64,000 nucleotides of DNA from Gemmatimonas aurantiaca T-27 (GTDB taxonomy: Bacteria; Gemmatimonadota; Gemmatimonadetes; Gemmatimonadales; Gemmatimonadaceae), in NCBI RefSeq assembly GCF_000010305.1, contig NC_012489.1, forward strand, positions 4,533,646 through 4,597,645. Direction: 5' to 3'. Shown piece after piece: positions 8,901-19,836 of this stretch. The first letter of the stretch is position 1. The number at the start of each line of letters is the position of its first letter. A model generated the notes under the pieces. That model saw only the letters and a program-made list of their open reading frames with translations, did not search any database and was not told the origin of the DNA. Both the position numbers and the translations under genes were made by a program.

Positions 8901-10286
8901 CTACAACGCCCAGCGCAACCCGCGCGCCAGGCGATCGAGCACACGATGCATCATGCCACGACGTCGCCACACATCGAGCGTGATCTCGGTGCTGCCTGAG
9001 AGATCGTCGAGAAAACTGTGATCGAGCGCATCGCCAAACGTGTCGTCAAAAATGAGCACGTTGCATTCGGCGTTCAGCCAGAAGGATCGGAAGTCGAGGT
9101 TGGACGATCCCACGAGCCCCACATGACTGTCCACCACCAGCGTCTTCGCATGCAGCATCGCACGGTCGTATTCGAAGATGCGCACACCACGGGACAGCAG
9201 CATGTGATAGGCGCCATGTGCGGCATGTCGGATGATCGGCACATCCGTCTGCTCCCCAGGCAGCAACAGGCGCACATCCACGCCCCGTTGAGCGGCCGCC
9301 GCCAGCAGCCGCAACGCCCGCGAGGGCGGCGCAAAGTACGGCGTCGTGATCCAGAGTCGCTCGCGGGCCGCACCGGTGAGCGCGGACAACACGGTGAGCA
9401 TCTCACGCTGCCCACGACCGGGACGTGGATCCATCACGATGACAGCCGGCGCATCCCCTTCCGCCAATGGCGCAGCGCGGCGCACGCGACGTCCGCGCAC
9501 TCGATCGCGGTGATGACCGCGTTGCAGTTTCCAGCGTGACTGCAGCGCACGTGGCATCATGCGTCCGCGCCAGCCAGCGGGTGGGTGCACGATGCCATCC
9601 GCCCAGCTCACGTACTCGAGTCCCGGCAAATCGGGCCCTCCGGCACGATCCCAACCTTCAGCAAACACGGCCGCCAGTTCTTCGGTGACCGTGCCGTGCA
9701 GCGCCACGAAAGTATCGCGCCATGCCTCCTTCCATCCGTCACGACCCACACGACGACGGCGTGCCACACTGGAGCCGTACTCCTCGCCGATGTTCATGCC
9801 GCCGGTGAAGGCCATGTGGCGATCGACCACCAGCAACTTGCGGTGATCCCGGCGCAGCGCTTCCAGCGGGCGATGCCACACGCGATGAAAGAGGCGCACC
9901 TGCACACCACCGGCTTCGAGCGACTGCCAGAAGTCGTCGGCGGTCGCCATCGACCCCACGGCATCGGCCAGCACACACACCCGCACGCCACGCGCCGCCG
10001 CCGCCAGCAGGGCCGCGCGCACGGAGGCGCCAAGCTGATCGTCGCGGAGAATGTACGTCTCGAGCAACACCTCTTCGCGCGCAGCGTCGATGGCTTCCCG
10101 CATGCGGGCGAAGGCCTGTTCCCCATCGGGCAGCAGCTCCACAGGCGGACACACATGCATCGGGCCACCGTCGATGCGGCGCACCAAGGCACGGAACTCC
10201 GGGGCACGCGCCCCATGTTCCAGACGTCGTGCCACACCCCACGCACGCCAGGCGCGCAACTCCCGCGGGATGAGCGCGTCAGTCAT
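8901..10286 (-). CDS. Phospholipase D-type phosphatidyltransferase (cardiolipin synthase-like)
   Basis: 461 residues with two HxKxxxxD motifs, HRKLLVVD with GGMNIG and HAKTLVVD with GSSNLD, the paired catalytic sites of the PLD superfamily. The spacing and the motif GGxxxxxLFxxxW fit bacterial cardiolipin synthase-like enzymes, which join two phosphatidylglycerols. No N-terminal membrane segments are evident, unlike classical ClsA, so it is closer to ClsB-type proteins. ATG at 10286 is chosen over a TTG four codons earlier. It lies 37 bp behind the M48 protease gene and probably shares its transcript. Confidence 0.88.
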   Translation of the reverse strand: MTDALIPRELRAWRAWGVARRLEHGARAPEFRALVRRIDGGPMHVCPPVELLPDGEQAFARMREAIDAAREEVLLETYILRDDQLGASVRAALLAAAARGVRVCVLADAVGSMATADDFWQSLEAGGVQVRLFHRVWHRPLEALRRDHRKLLVVDRHMAFTGGMNIGEEYGSSVARRRRVGRDGWKEAWRDTFVALHGTVTEELAAVFAEGWDRAGGPDLPGLEYVSWADGIVHPPAGWRGRMMPRALQSRWKLQRGHHRDRVRGRRVRRAAPLAEGDAPAVIVMDPRPGRGQREMLTVLSALTGAARERLWITTPYFAPPSRALRLLAAAAQRGVDVRLLLPGEQTDVPIIRHAAHGAYHMLLSRGVRIFEYDRAMLHAKTLVVDSHVGLVGSSNLDFRSFWLNAECNVLIFDDTFGDALDHSFLDDLSGSTEITLDVWRRRGMMHRVLDRLARGLRWAL

Positions 10287-10323
10287 GGTGGCTGCCAACG
10301 TCGCTCATCGCCGCCCGGATCAT

Positions 10324-11769
10324 TCAGCGGATGCGCTTGAGAATGGTGCCTTTGGCCAACGAGGTGCCGGCCTCGATGCCGTTGGCGATGTAGGTCTCGT
10401 CGGCCGACACCGCGCCCGGATAACGCTGCACGAACTGTGCGCCCGTCATGGCCTGATCGAGCGTCACGAGCTCCACCCGTGCCGGCTGCTTGTTGAGCGC
10501 CTTGGCATCGGTGAGGGCACGAAATGAGCGCAGCGTAGCGTCCACTTCCGCCGCTCGTGTGGCCGCCGCCTCCGGCACCATGAGGCCCAGCAACAGGTAG
10601 GTCTGCTGGTTGTGCGTCACCGTCAACGCGCGACCCTGCAAGGCACCCTGCTGGGTGTTGGCTTCGAACGTGGCCGCCGCCGCCGTGAGGCCGTTCACCG
10701 TGGTGTTCGACGACTGCCGAGTGGTGATGCCCTGCTGCCCCAGAAACGTCTGCAGCGCCTGCGACGGGGTGCCCGTGGCCGGCAGCAATTGCAACTGCGC
10801 GCCATTGTCGGCACTCACACCCACCACGGCTTCGGGCTGGTTCGCGAACTTCCAGCCACTCGGAAAGTCGAACTGGAATCGCAGGTCCGGATGCAGGAAC
10901 CGCGTGCCCTCGAAGTAGCCCTGCCGCGGGTTTTCACCGAACACCATGCCATTGAGCAGCCGCAGGTAGCCGTCCCGGTTCACCTTGAGACCAGCCAGTG
11001 TGGCCGCCGGCACCTGCGCCGCACGCTGCTGCGCCCGCTGTGCGCGATTGCCCGGATCGGGATGGGTGCTCTGCCACTCCGGGACTCGTCCGCCACCGCC
11101 CGACAGGCGCCCGAGCGTCTGGAACACCTTCGGCGCCTCACGCACGTCGTACTGCTGCGCCAGCGAGTACTGAAATCCGAGCGCGTCCGACTGGAGTTCG
11201 TCGTCGCGGCCAAACTTGAGGAACAGCAGCGACGCGCCACCGCCCAGCATGTCTCCGTACTTCGCCACGGTCGACGAAAAGATGCTCGCGCCCACCAGTC
11301 CGATCTGCGCGACCTGCTGCTGGCTCATCTGCACCACCGAGTGTTTGGCCGTCACATGGCCAATCTCGTGTCCGATCACCTCGGCCAGCTCGGCTTCGCT
11401 GTTCAGGTTCGTCAACAGCCCGCGCGTGACGAAGATGAAGCCTCCCGGATAGGCAAAGGCGTTCACCGCCGCGTCGTCGAGCACGTGGAATTCCCACGGC
11501 AGGTTCGGACGCTCGGACTTGGCCGCCATCGCCGTGCCGATGCGCCGCACCAGTGCCTGGACCTCCGCTTGCGGCACCTCACCGACACGCTTGAGATCAC
11601 CCGCCGAGGCTTCACGTCCCATCTGAATTTCCTGTGATTCGGAAATGAGGGACAACTCGCGACGTCCGGTGACGGGGTTCGTCGCGCAGCCACTCATGCC
11701 GATCACAACCGACAACAACAGCGGTAGCGCTGGAGTGACGGCCATCACGTGTCTGGTGTGTTGTGTCAT
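10324..11769 (-). CDS. M48-family metalloprotease lipoprotein (BepA/LoiP-like)
   Basis: 481 residues. A lipoprotein signal ends at the lipobox GMSGC (Cys28). The zinc site is HEIGH at residues 134-138, followed by a downstream glutamate in GRDDELQSDALGF. The family helps outer-membrane protein quality control from the periplasm. The C-terminal half (about 280-480) is not catalytic; it contains a module seen in other M48 lipoproteins with the pattern RFLHPDLRFQFDFPSGW. ATG at 11769 is preceded by GGGAG at good distance. Strongly supported as a protease; the precise substrate is unknown. Confidence 0.93.
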   Translation of the reverse strand: MTQHTRHVMAVTPALPLLLSVVIGMSGCATNPVTGRRELSLISESQEIQMGREASAGDLKRVGEVPQAEVQALVRRIGTAMAAKSERPNLPWEFHVLDDAAVNAFAYPGGFIFVTRGLLTNLNSEAELAEVIGHEIGHVTAKHSVVQMSQQQVAQIGLVGASIFSSTVAKYGDMLGGGASLLFLKFGRDDELQSDALGFQYSLAQQYDVREAPKVFQTLGRLSGGGGRVPEWQSTHPDPGNRAQRAQQRAAQVPAATLAGLKVNRDGYLRLLNGMVFGENPRQGYFEGTRFLHPDLRFQFDFPSGWKFANQPEAVVGVSADNGAQLQLLPATGTPSQALQTFLGQQGITTRQSSNTTVNGLTAAAATFEANTQQGALQGRALTVTHNQQTYLLLGLMVPEAAATRAAEVDATLRSFRALTDAKALNKQPARVELVTLDQAMTGAQFVQRYPGAVSADETYIANGIEAGTSLAKGTILKRIR

Positions 11770-11786
11770 ATGGCTCCCGTATGTAG

Positions 11787-11842
11787 GCGTGAATCACGCA
11801 TTCGTGACCCGTCCAACCTCGTGTTATAAGCGGATATCGCTT
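11787..11842. promoter_or_regulatory. Two short inverted repeats in a divergent intergenic region
   Basis: The 163-bp gap between the divergent M48 and CsgG-like genes holds GCGTG-AAT-CACGC (11787-11799), 18 bases before the M48 start, and AAGCG-GATAT-CGCTT (11828-11842), beside TATAAG. They could be operators or a promoter element. No matching regulator gene is identified. Confidence 0.3.
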
Positions 11843-11932
11843 GATTCTACTCTACGCAGGCCGCACATTCGCCACTTACGCAAGTAGCAGACCCACATCG
11901 TTGTATGCCTCGACTGTGACGCATCCCACCGG

Positions 11933-12958
11933 ATGCCGGCAGTCATGGGGCCCGCTCTGTCTCTCACCGTGTCCCCAATGTTCATGCGCCCGCTGCGCAT
12001 GCACCCCAGCGCCTGGCGCTCGGTGTGCATACCCGTTGCTTCGACGCTGTCCGTGTGGTTGCTCGCCGCGTGCGGCGGTGGCCCTACCCCCGCCCCCCGT
12101 CCCGCTGCGGCCGACAATCGTGCCCTGGCCAGCGAACAGGCCCGTGGACCTGGTGCCCAGGGCACCGTTGGTGTCCCTCCCTTTGCCGCCCGCGGCAGTG
12201 ATACCACGCTCACGCCGCTCGCGTTCGCGCTGGCCGAACTGGTGTCCACCGACCTGTCGCGCAGCGGCAAGGTGCGCGTCGTCGAGCGAGCTCGGCTGGG
12301 TGAAGTCCTGCGGGAACTCGATCTGGCGCAGACCGGCCGGGTCGATTCAGCGACCGCGCCACGCGTCGGACGCCTGGTGAGTGCCGAACGCCTCGTCTTT
12401 GGTTCAGTCGAGCCGGTCGATGCCAACACGCTTCGCCTCGGCGCCCGTATCGGTGATGTCGAGCGCTCGACCGTGTCCAACGCAGTCGATGCCCGTGCTC
12501 CGCTGGCCGAGATCCTGGCCGCCGAGAAGGCCCTGGTTTTCCGTCTGTTCGAATCGCTGGGCGTGACGCTGACACCGGCCGAACGGGCCTCCATCGAAGC
12601 CCAGCCCACCAAGAATATCGGCGCACTGCTGGCCTACGGCCGCGGCGTGCAGCGCTACTACCAGGGTGACTACCGTGGCGCGGCGTCCGAATTCAGCCGC
12701 GCCGCGCGGCTCGATCCCGGCTTCCGCGAAGCCCGCCGCATGGAGCAGGAAGTGCGCTCCTATGGCGCCATGGGTACCGCGCATCCGGTCGCCATTCCCG
12801 GCGTGCGTCCGCTCGATGGCGCCATCTCGAGCGCCGTGGATCGCCTGAACCGTCCGCTCGACCTCGTCACCAACGTGTCCCGTACTGCGAGCACTGCGCT
12901 CGACCCGACGTTCCCGGCGTCGCAGGCGACCGTCATCATCACGATCACCCGTCCATGA
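11933..12958 (+). CDS. CsgG-like lipoprotein with C-terminal TPR
   Basis: Up to 341 residues. A lipobox (WLLAAC) ends the signal peptide. Residues about 80-220 match the CsgG/FlgO-type fold: VGVPPFAARG, then ALAELVSTDLSRSGKVRVVERARLGEVLRELDL. A TPR unit (ALLAYGRGVQRYYQGDYRGAASEFSRA) follows. In curli systems CsgG forms an outer-membrane secretion pore; here that is only a family resemblance. The ATG at 11933 gives the longest form, but 11984 (MRPLRM) places a normal-length signal peptide and may be the real start. The stop overlaps the next gene by ATGA. Confidence 0.78.
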   Translation: MPAVMGPALSLTVSPMFMRPLRMHPSAWRSVCIPVASTLSVWLLAACGGGPTPAPRPAAADNRALASEQARGPGAQGTVGVPPFAARGSDTTLTPLAFALAELVSTDLSRSGKVRVVERARLGEVLRELDLAQTGRVDSATAPRVGRLVSAERLVFGSVEPVDANTLRLGARIGDVERSTVSNAVDARAPLAEILAAEKALVFRLFESLGVTLTPAERASIEAQPTKNIGALLAYGRGVQRYYQGDYRGAASEFSRAARLDPGFREARRMEQEVRSYGAMGTAHPVAIPGVRPLDGAISSAVDRLNRPLDLVTNVSRTASTALDPTFPASQATVIITITRP

Positions 12959-14229
12959 CCCCGACGCCCTCCATTGCCGCCTCCATGCGGCCTCTCCGGC
13001 GCACGGCCCTGCGAGCCACCGCTCTGATGGCCGCGGGCCTCGCGGTTCCGGCGCTCGCGTCTGCTCAGGATCGTCTCATCGGCACCGGCGTGCTCGCCGT
13101 TGGCGGCACCGCTGACGTGGTCAGCTTCAGTGGCGTCGGCTATCAGCAGCCGGGCGCCATGGGCCGCGATTCGATCCGACTCAAGCGCATCGACCAGTTC
13201 TCGGTGCCGGTCTCGCTCGCCTTGCCCATCGGCACGGCGTGGACCTTCGACGTGCAGTCGGCCTTCACCTACTCGCGGCTCACCTACTCGCCCAAGGCCC
13301 TCGCGGCCACCACGGAACAGACGGCCACGCTGTACGGCCCGACCGACGTGCGCGTGCGTGCCACCGGACGCCTGCTCGGCGATGCAGTGATCCTGACGCT
13401 TGGCGCCAATGCCCCAACCGGTCAGACGGAACTCGGCTCCAGCGACCTGATGGTGCTGCGCGCCATTGCTGCGCCGGCACTCGGCCTCGGTGCTCCGCCG
13501 GTTGGCGCGGGTCCGAGCGGGACGGCCGGCCTCGTGCTGGCCAAGCAGGTGCTCGGCTGGGCGGTCGCCATCGGCGGTTCCTATGAGATGCGCGGCACCT
13601 ACCAGCCTATCGCGGCCATCACGGCCGGTGCTCCCTCCACGGATTTCCAGCCCGGTGACGTCATTCGCGGCTCGGTGGGCCTCGACCGACTCATCGGAGG
13701 TCATCGCTTCAGTGTCACCGGCGCCGTCGACCTGTACTCCGACGACGTCCTCCGGAACGGTGGTCTGCCCGAAACCGCTCCGGCACTCTCCACGATCAAG
13801 CTGGGCCCGATCATCACCACCGATGCCCAGATCCAGTTCGCCGTACCACGGGTGCGTGAGTTTGTGCTCTGGGGAGTGAACCGCTTCCGCACACGCTACG
13901 AGAAGGATGGCGTGCAGGTGGCCGGCACCAGCGGCAACTATTTCGACGGTGGTCTGCGCACGAGCATCCCGATGTCGGCCAAGACCGACTTGCTGCTCAC
14001 CGGTGAAGGCCGGATGCACAGTGGACTCGCGATCAATCAGGGTTTGGCCACGTCCGGCGTCATCAGCGGCGGCGGCACGATCGGCCTGATCCGGCGCGCC
14101 GGTGCCCTGACGTTCCAGCCGTACCTGCGCGGCCAGGGCGGTCAGCTCCGCCCACGCCTCGCCGGCACTGCACCCCGCACGGGCTTCTTCGGCGCCTCGG
14201 CGGGTCTCGTCATCGTGACTCGCTTCTAA
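12955..14229 (+). CDS. Secreted outer-membrane beta-barrel protein of unknown function
   Basis: 424 residues with a signal peptide ending in LASAQ. The mature part is rich in alternating hydrophobic strands (VPVSLALPIGTAWTFDVQS; YGPTDVRVRATGRLLGD) and ends in a C-terminal Phe (GLVIVTRF), as for outer-membrane barrels. It overlaps the CsgG-like gene by four bases (ATGA) and is 6 bp ahead of the repeat lipoprotein, so the three are one operon. The substrate or role cannot be told from sequence. Confidence 0.75.
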   Translation: MTPTPSIAASMRPLRRTALRATALMAAGLAVPALASAQDRLIGTGVLAVGGTADVVSFSGVGYQQPGAMGRDSIRLKRIDQFSVPVSLALPIGTAWTFDVQSAFTYSRLTYSPKALAATTEQTATLYGPTDVRVRATGRLLGDAVILTLGANAPTGQTELGSSDLMVLRAIAAPALGLGAPPVGAGPSGTAGLVLAKQVLGWAVAIGGSYEMRGTYQPIAAITAGAPSTDFQPGDVIRGSVGLDRLIGGHRFSVTGAVDLYSDDVLRNGGLPETAPALSTIKLGPIITTDAQIQFAVPRVREFVLWGVNRFRTRYEKDGVQVAGTSGNYFDGGLRTSIPMSAKTDLLLTGEGRMHSGLAINQGLATSGVISGGGTIGLIRRAGALTFQPYLRGQGGQLRPRLAGTAPRTGFFGASAGLVIVTRF

Positions 14230-14235
14230 TCGCCC

Positions 14236-16926
14236 ATGTCGATCATGCCTATCAAGTTCTCACGCGTCACCACACTCGCAGCCGCGCTGTTCGCATCGTC
14301 GCTGCTCGGAGCGTGCGCTGACGACGGCAGCACCGGTCCCGGCACCGGCACCGGCCAGCAGGCGCGCCTGATGCTTTCGGCTTCACTGCAGCAGACCGCG
14401 GCAGCCAGCGAAGAGGTGCGCATTGCCACCAGTTACATCCTCCTCAGCGGCGGCACCACGTCGCTCTCCTCCCAGTCGATCAGCCTGACCGGTTCTTCGC
14501 AAACGGTCCCGGTGGGCATCGACCTCTCCAACTGTCTGCGCGACTCCCAGCGCGCCGGCCTGAACGGAGTGGCTCCCGGCGCCGATGAATGCGTCGTGCA
14601 GCTCAGCGTACAGCTCTATCTCGACGGCCTCCCGGTCGACCAGCATCAGGTGGGTCCGCTGTCGCTGCGCCCCGGCGTCACGACGACGATCCCCAACACG
14701 TTGCAGCTCAACGACATCGCTGAAGTCCGGTTGACCGCACCGACCGAGAACGTGGTGGGTGTCGGACAGCCGCTGCGCATGGAGACTGCCCGCACGATGG
14801 CCCTCACGATGACCATCCTGGACCGGCAGCAGCGTCCGGTCAGTGGTCGCGTGGCTGCCTGGAGCAGCAGCAGCCCCAACGTCGCCACCGTCAGTGCCAC
14901 CGGTGTCGTCACCGCCGTGACCGTGGGTACCACACGGATCACCGCCGATGTGGGTGGTCGCCAGGCCGTGGCCGACGTGCGCGTCGTCCCACCGCCGGCG
15001 CTGCTGCGTGTGTCGTCGGCCGGCCTGAGTGGCACCGGCACGGTCAGCTCCTCACCGGCCGGCCTGAACTGTGTCGTCAACGGAACGGTCAGCACCGGTA
15101 CCTGCGCGTTCACCTTCCCGGGTGATGTACAGGTCGTGTTGACGGCCACACCAACCGTGGGCACGGAATTGATCGGCTGGTCTGGTGACTGCAGCGGCAC
15201 CCAGGGCGCCGCCTGCACGGTCAGCATGAACCAGGAGCGCAACGTGGGTGTGGTGTTCCGCGCCCTGCGGTCGCTGAACGTCACGGCAACGGGTACCGGT
15301 GTCGGCACCGTGAACTCCGACCTGGGCGGTATCTCCTGCTTCGCGTCGATGGGCTCGGTGAGCGGCACCTGCGCCAACACCTTCTTCGAAGGCACGGTGG
15401 TGACCCTGAACGCCATCGCCGGAGGCAACAGCACGTTCGGTGGCTGGACCGGTGACTGCGCCGGCACGACATCGACCGTGTGTCAGGTCACGATGAATGC
15501 GGCGCGGACGGTGACGGCGCGCTTCGATGCGCCGGTTCCGGTCAGCATCACTGGCACCGGCAACGGCAACGGCACGGTTTCGTCGCTCCCGATCGGCCTC
15601 TCCTGCACGCTGCAGGGTGCGGCTGGCCTCGGCGCCTGCACGGGACTCTTCGCTGAAGGAGCCACGGTCACCCTCACGGCCATCGCCGCCAGCCAGAGCA
15701 GCTTCCGAGGCTGGACCGGCTGCGCCACCACGAGTGGCAACACCTGCACGTTCGTGGTGAACGGCCCGAGCAAGACCATCTCCGTGCAGTTCGACCCGCC
15801 GGCCACGCTGTCGGTGGTGCCGACCGGATCGGGCGACGGTCAGGTCTTTGGCGGGACCGCTATTGCCTGCGCACGCATCAACCTTCAGAACACCGGTCGC
15901 TGCATCAGCACCTTGGCGAACGGTTCGACCATCACGCTTACCGCACTGCCCGACAACTTCAGCACCTTTATCGGATGGACAGGTGCCTGCAGTGGCAACG
16001 GTAGCTGCCTGGTGACGATGGACCAGCCGAAGTCGGTGGGTGCCATCTTCAACCGCCGTCAGGTGTCGCTGACGCTCACGCTGAGCGGCCCGGGCTTTGG
16101 CACGGTGCGCGTGAACGACAGCTACACCTGCTCGCTCGCGGAAGGCGAGAGTGAGCGGGTGTGCCAGACGTTTGTTGACCTGAACCGCGACGTCACCCTG
16201 ACCGCGTCACCCGGCTTCGAGCAGAGCTTCAGTGCCTTTGGTGGTGCCTGCGCCTCGAGCTCGACGAGCTGCACGTTCACGGCCAACAGTGCGGCCTCGG
16301 TCAGCGCCTCGTTCGGCGAACCGACCGTCACGGTCGTCGTGACGGCGCCGAGCAATGCGACGGGAGCCGGTATGGTATCGGCCGCTGGCACGACACTCGA
16401 CTGCTCGCTCGAAGGCACGACGTCGTCCAACCCGGCCTACTGCAAGGCCACGGCGACCATCAGCGAACTCGAAGGTGCTCTGGTCCTGCAGGCCGATCCC
16501 GATGCCACATCCACGTTTGCTGGATGGGGCGGCGCCTGCGCCTCGTCGGGTACGTCGACCACCTGCGTGATCACGAACCCCACCGGCAACATCGATGTCA
16601 CGGCACTGTTCGTTGCCGTGCCGTCGGTGAACGTCTCGGTGACGCTGACGGGCCTCGGCACCGGCAGCGTCACCGCGTCAGGCAGCGGCTGGAGTCGGAC
16701 GTGCGAACGCTCCACCGGCAGCAGCAGCCCGCCGACGAGCTGCAACTGGCTGATTCCCATCGGCCAGTCATTCGATGTCTCGATGAGTGGGGCCGGCTCC
16801 TGGACGAGCAGCTCTGGCCAGCTCTGTCATCAGGCCAGCAGCTTCTGCACAGTCCCTATGGGCATCACCAGCAACAACAGCTTGAGCGTCGAGTTCTTCC
16901 CCTACTCCCCGCTTCGGAAAAACTGA
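14236..16926 (+). CDS. Surface lipoprotein with Ig-like domain and seven cysteine-containing repeats
   Basis: 896 residues. Lipobox LLGAC, then a Ser/Gly-rich region. A Big_2-type Ig-like domain follows (residues about 185-255; AAWSSSSPNVATVSATGVVTA). Seven tandem modules of roughly 85-95 residues then run from about residue 255 to the end. Each module has the pattern GxGxVxSxxxxxxC ... C ... VTLTAxxxxxxxFxGWxGxC ... CxVxM ... VxxxF, the divergent InlB-like bacterial repeat. Conserved Cys pairs suggest disulfides. Modules 5-7 are more divergent. Probably a cell-surface or outer-membrane-anchored protein acting with the two genes before it. Confidence 0.8.
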   Translation: MSIMPIKFSRVTTLAAALFASSLLGACADDGSTGPGTGTGQQARLMLSASLQQTAAASEEVRIATSYILLSGGTTSLSSQSISLTGSSQTVPVGIDLSNCLRDSQRAGLNGVAPGADECVVQLSVQLYLDGLPVDQHQVGPLSLRPGVTTTIPNTLQLNDIAEVRLTAPTENVVGVGQPLRMETARTMALTMTILDRQQRPVSGRVAAWSSSSPNVATVSATGVVTAVTVGTTRITADVGGRQAVADVRVVPPPALLRVSSAGLSGTGTVSSSPAGLNCVVNGTVSTGTCAFTFPGDVQVVLTATPTVGTELIGWSGDCSGTQGAACTVSMNQERNVGVVFRALRSLNVTATGTGVGTVNSDLGGISCFASMGSVSGTCANTFFEGTVVTLNAIAGGNSTFGGWTGDCAGTTSTVCQVTMNAARTVTARFDAPVPVSITGTGNGNGTVSSLPIGLSCTLQGAAGLGACTGLFAEGATVTLTAIAASQSSFRGWTGCATTSGNTCTFVVNGPSKTISVQFDPPATLSVVPTGSGDGQVFGGTAIACARINLQNTGRCISTLANGSTITLTALPDNFSTFIGWTGACSGNGSCLVTMDQPKSVGAIFNRRQVSLTLTLSGPGFGTVRVNDSYTCSLAEGESERVCQTFVDLNRDVTLTASPGFEQSFSAFGGACASSSTSCTFTANSAASVSASFGEPTVTVVVTAPSNATGAGMVSAAGTTLDCSLEGTTSSNPAYCKATATISELEGALVLQADPDATSTFAGWGGACASSGTSTTCVITNPTGNIDVTALFVAVPSVNVSVTLTGLGTGSVTASGSGWSRTCERSTGSSSPPTSCNWLIPIGQSFDVSMSGAGSWTSSSGQLCHQASSFCTVPMGITSNNSLSVEFFPYSPLRKN

Positions 16927-16943
16927 TCGGGGCGAGGACAAAC

Positions 16944-16982
16944 AAAACGGGGGGCGATCCACAGTGGATCGCCCCCCGTTTT
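16944..16982. terminator. Bidirectional rho-independent terminator
   Basis: Perfect 18-bp stem (AAAACGGGGGGCGATCCA and its complement) with a 3-base loop. It is flanked by A-run and T-run, so it works in both directions between the converging repeat-lipoprotein and CsgG-like genes. Confidence 0.95.
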
Positions 16983-17049
16983 GTGAATGTCCCGATGGGT
17001 CGCGAACGCGCCGATCGCCCCCGGAAATCCGCCCCTCGGCGGTGCCCGT

Positions 17050-17793
17050 TTACCGCGTGCCGCTCTCCAGCGACGCCAACAGCGTCTTGGCGCGCTGGTT
17101 GTCGGGGTTGGCCTGGATCGACTCCTTGTACAGCGCCACCGCCTGGACGTTGTTCTTCCGGTCCTGCTGCTCGAGTGCGCGGCTCAGGAGCATCATCGAC
17201 TTGAGCTGATTGGGCCCCTTGGCGCCCACCGCCTTGCCCTCCTCGAAGCCCCGCTGGACACTCGGCAACTTGAGGCCCGTGTTCAGCTTGGTGCCCAGCT
17301 CACCGAGCAGCTCGAGCATCTTGTCTGCCTTCCCGGTCACCGAGGTGGCGTACTCCAGCTCGGAGGTCTCGGTGTTGATGGCGCGCACGTCCATGCGCAT
17401 GGTGTTCTTCGGGTCGATCACAAAGCTGCCCATGAGCATGTGCAGGGCACCCAGGGTCTTGCCGATCTTGGCCGCGGTCTCCGTCGCGACTCGGCCACTG
17501 GCCCCGAGATTCTGCTCATCGAGCAGGCTCTGAAGCCGGTCGCGCTCCACGACCCGGATGTTCTCGTTGCCCGAAAGCTCGGTGATCAGCATTTCGGCCA
17601 ACCCTTTGCTCAATGGGGCGTATTCGGCGTTGTTGCTGATCGCGCCATTCGTGAAGTACATGATCGCCACCGTCGGCTTGGTGGCAGCGCCCTGGGCACC
17701 GGCAATGGCTGATCCCCCGGCCAGAGCTGCCGCGCCGGCCAATGTGACGGCCAAGGCACGGCGGGAACGTCGAACGAGCGAAGCGGCAGACAT
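17050..17793 (-). CDS. Secreted CsgG-like protein with TPR-like C-terminus
   Basis: 247 residues. A signal peptide ends near AIAGAQG with no lipobox. The mature N-terminus, VAIMYFTNGAISNNAEY ... LAEMLITELSGNENIRVVERDRLQSLLDEQNL, is the CsgG/FlgO-type nucleating fold. The C-terminus (ALYKESIQANPDNQRAKTLLASLE) is TPR-like. ATG at 17793 is chosen because GGGAG lies 9 bases upstream and the signal peptide begins there. It is a second member of the family after the gene at 11933, but is soluble in the periplasm rather than lipid-anchored. Confidence 0.78.
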   Translation of the reverse strand: MSAASLVRRSRRALAVTLAGAAALAGGSAIAGAQGAATKPTVAIMYFTNGAISNNAEYAPLSKGLAEMLITELSGNENIRVVERDRLQSLLDEQNLGASGRVATETAAKIGKTLGALHMLMGSFVIDPKNTMRMDVRAINTETSELEYATSVTGKADKMLELLGELGTKLNTGLKLPSVQRGFEEGKAVGAKGPNQLKSMMLLSRALEQQDRKNNVQAVALYKESIQANPDNQRAKTLLASLESGTR

Positions 17794-17916
17794 GCGGGTA
17801 TTCTCCCAAGTGTAAGTTTCGGGGAGAACATACCGCCAAATGGCGTATTCGTTCAGTGCCACAGGTGGCACACCCCGTCTCGGTTTGCTGCGCCCCCGGT
17901 TCCCTGCTCTGACCTG

Positions 17917-19776
<1,860 letters not shown>

Positions 19777-19787
19777 CCGCGCCAACG

Positions 19788-19831
19788 ATAGCGGGTCGCG
19801 AGTTGGGGCATACCCAATCGCGACCCGCTAT
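19788..19831. terminator. Bidirectional terminator between kinase and tssM
   Basis: About 19-bp stem (ATAGCGGGTCGCGA...) with one bulged G and a short loop, followed by TTGCTTTT on the plus strand. It sits between converging genes. Confidence 0.88.
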
Positions 19832-19836
19832 TGCTT

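Noticed and set aside
8901-10286. PLD-type T6SS effector
   Set aside because: It lies 9 kb from the T6SS genes with a metalloprotease and UspA as neighbours, and has cardiolipin-synthase-like motifs; no immunity gene or spike adaptor nearby.
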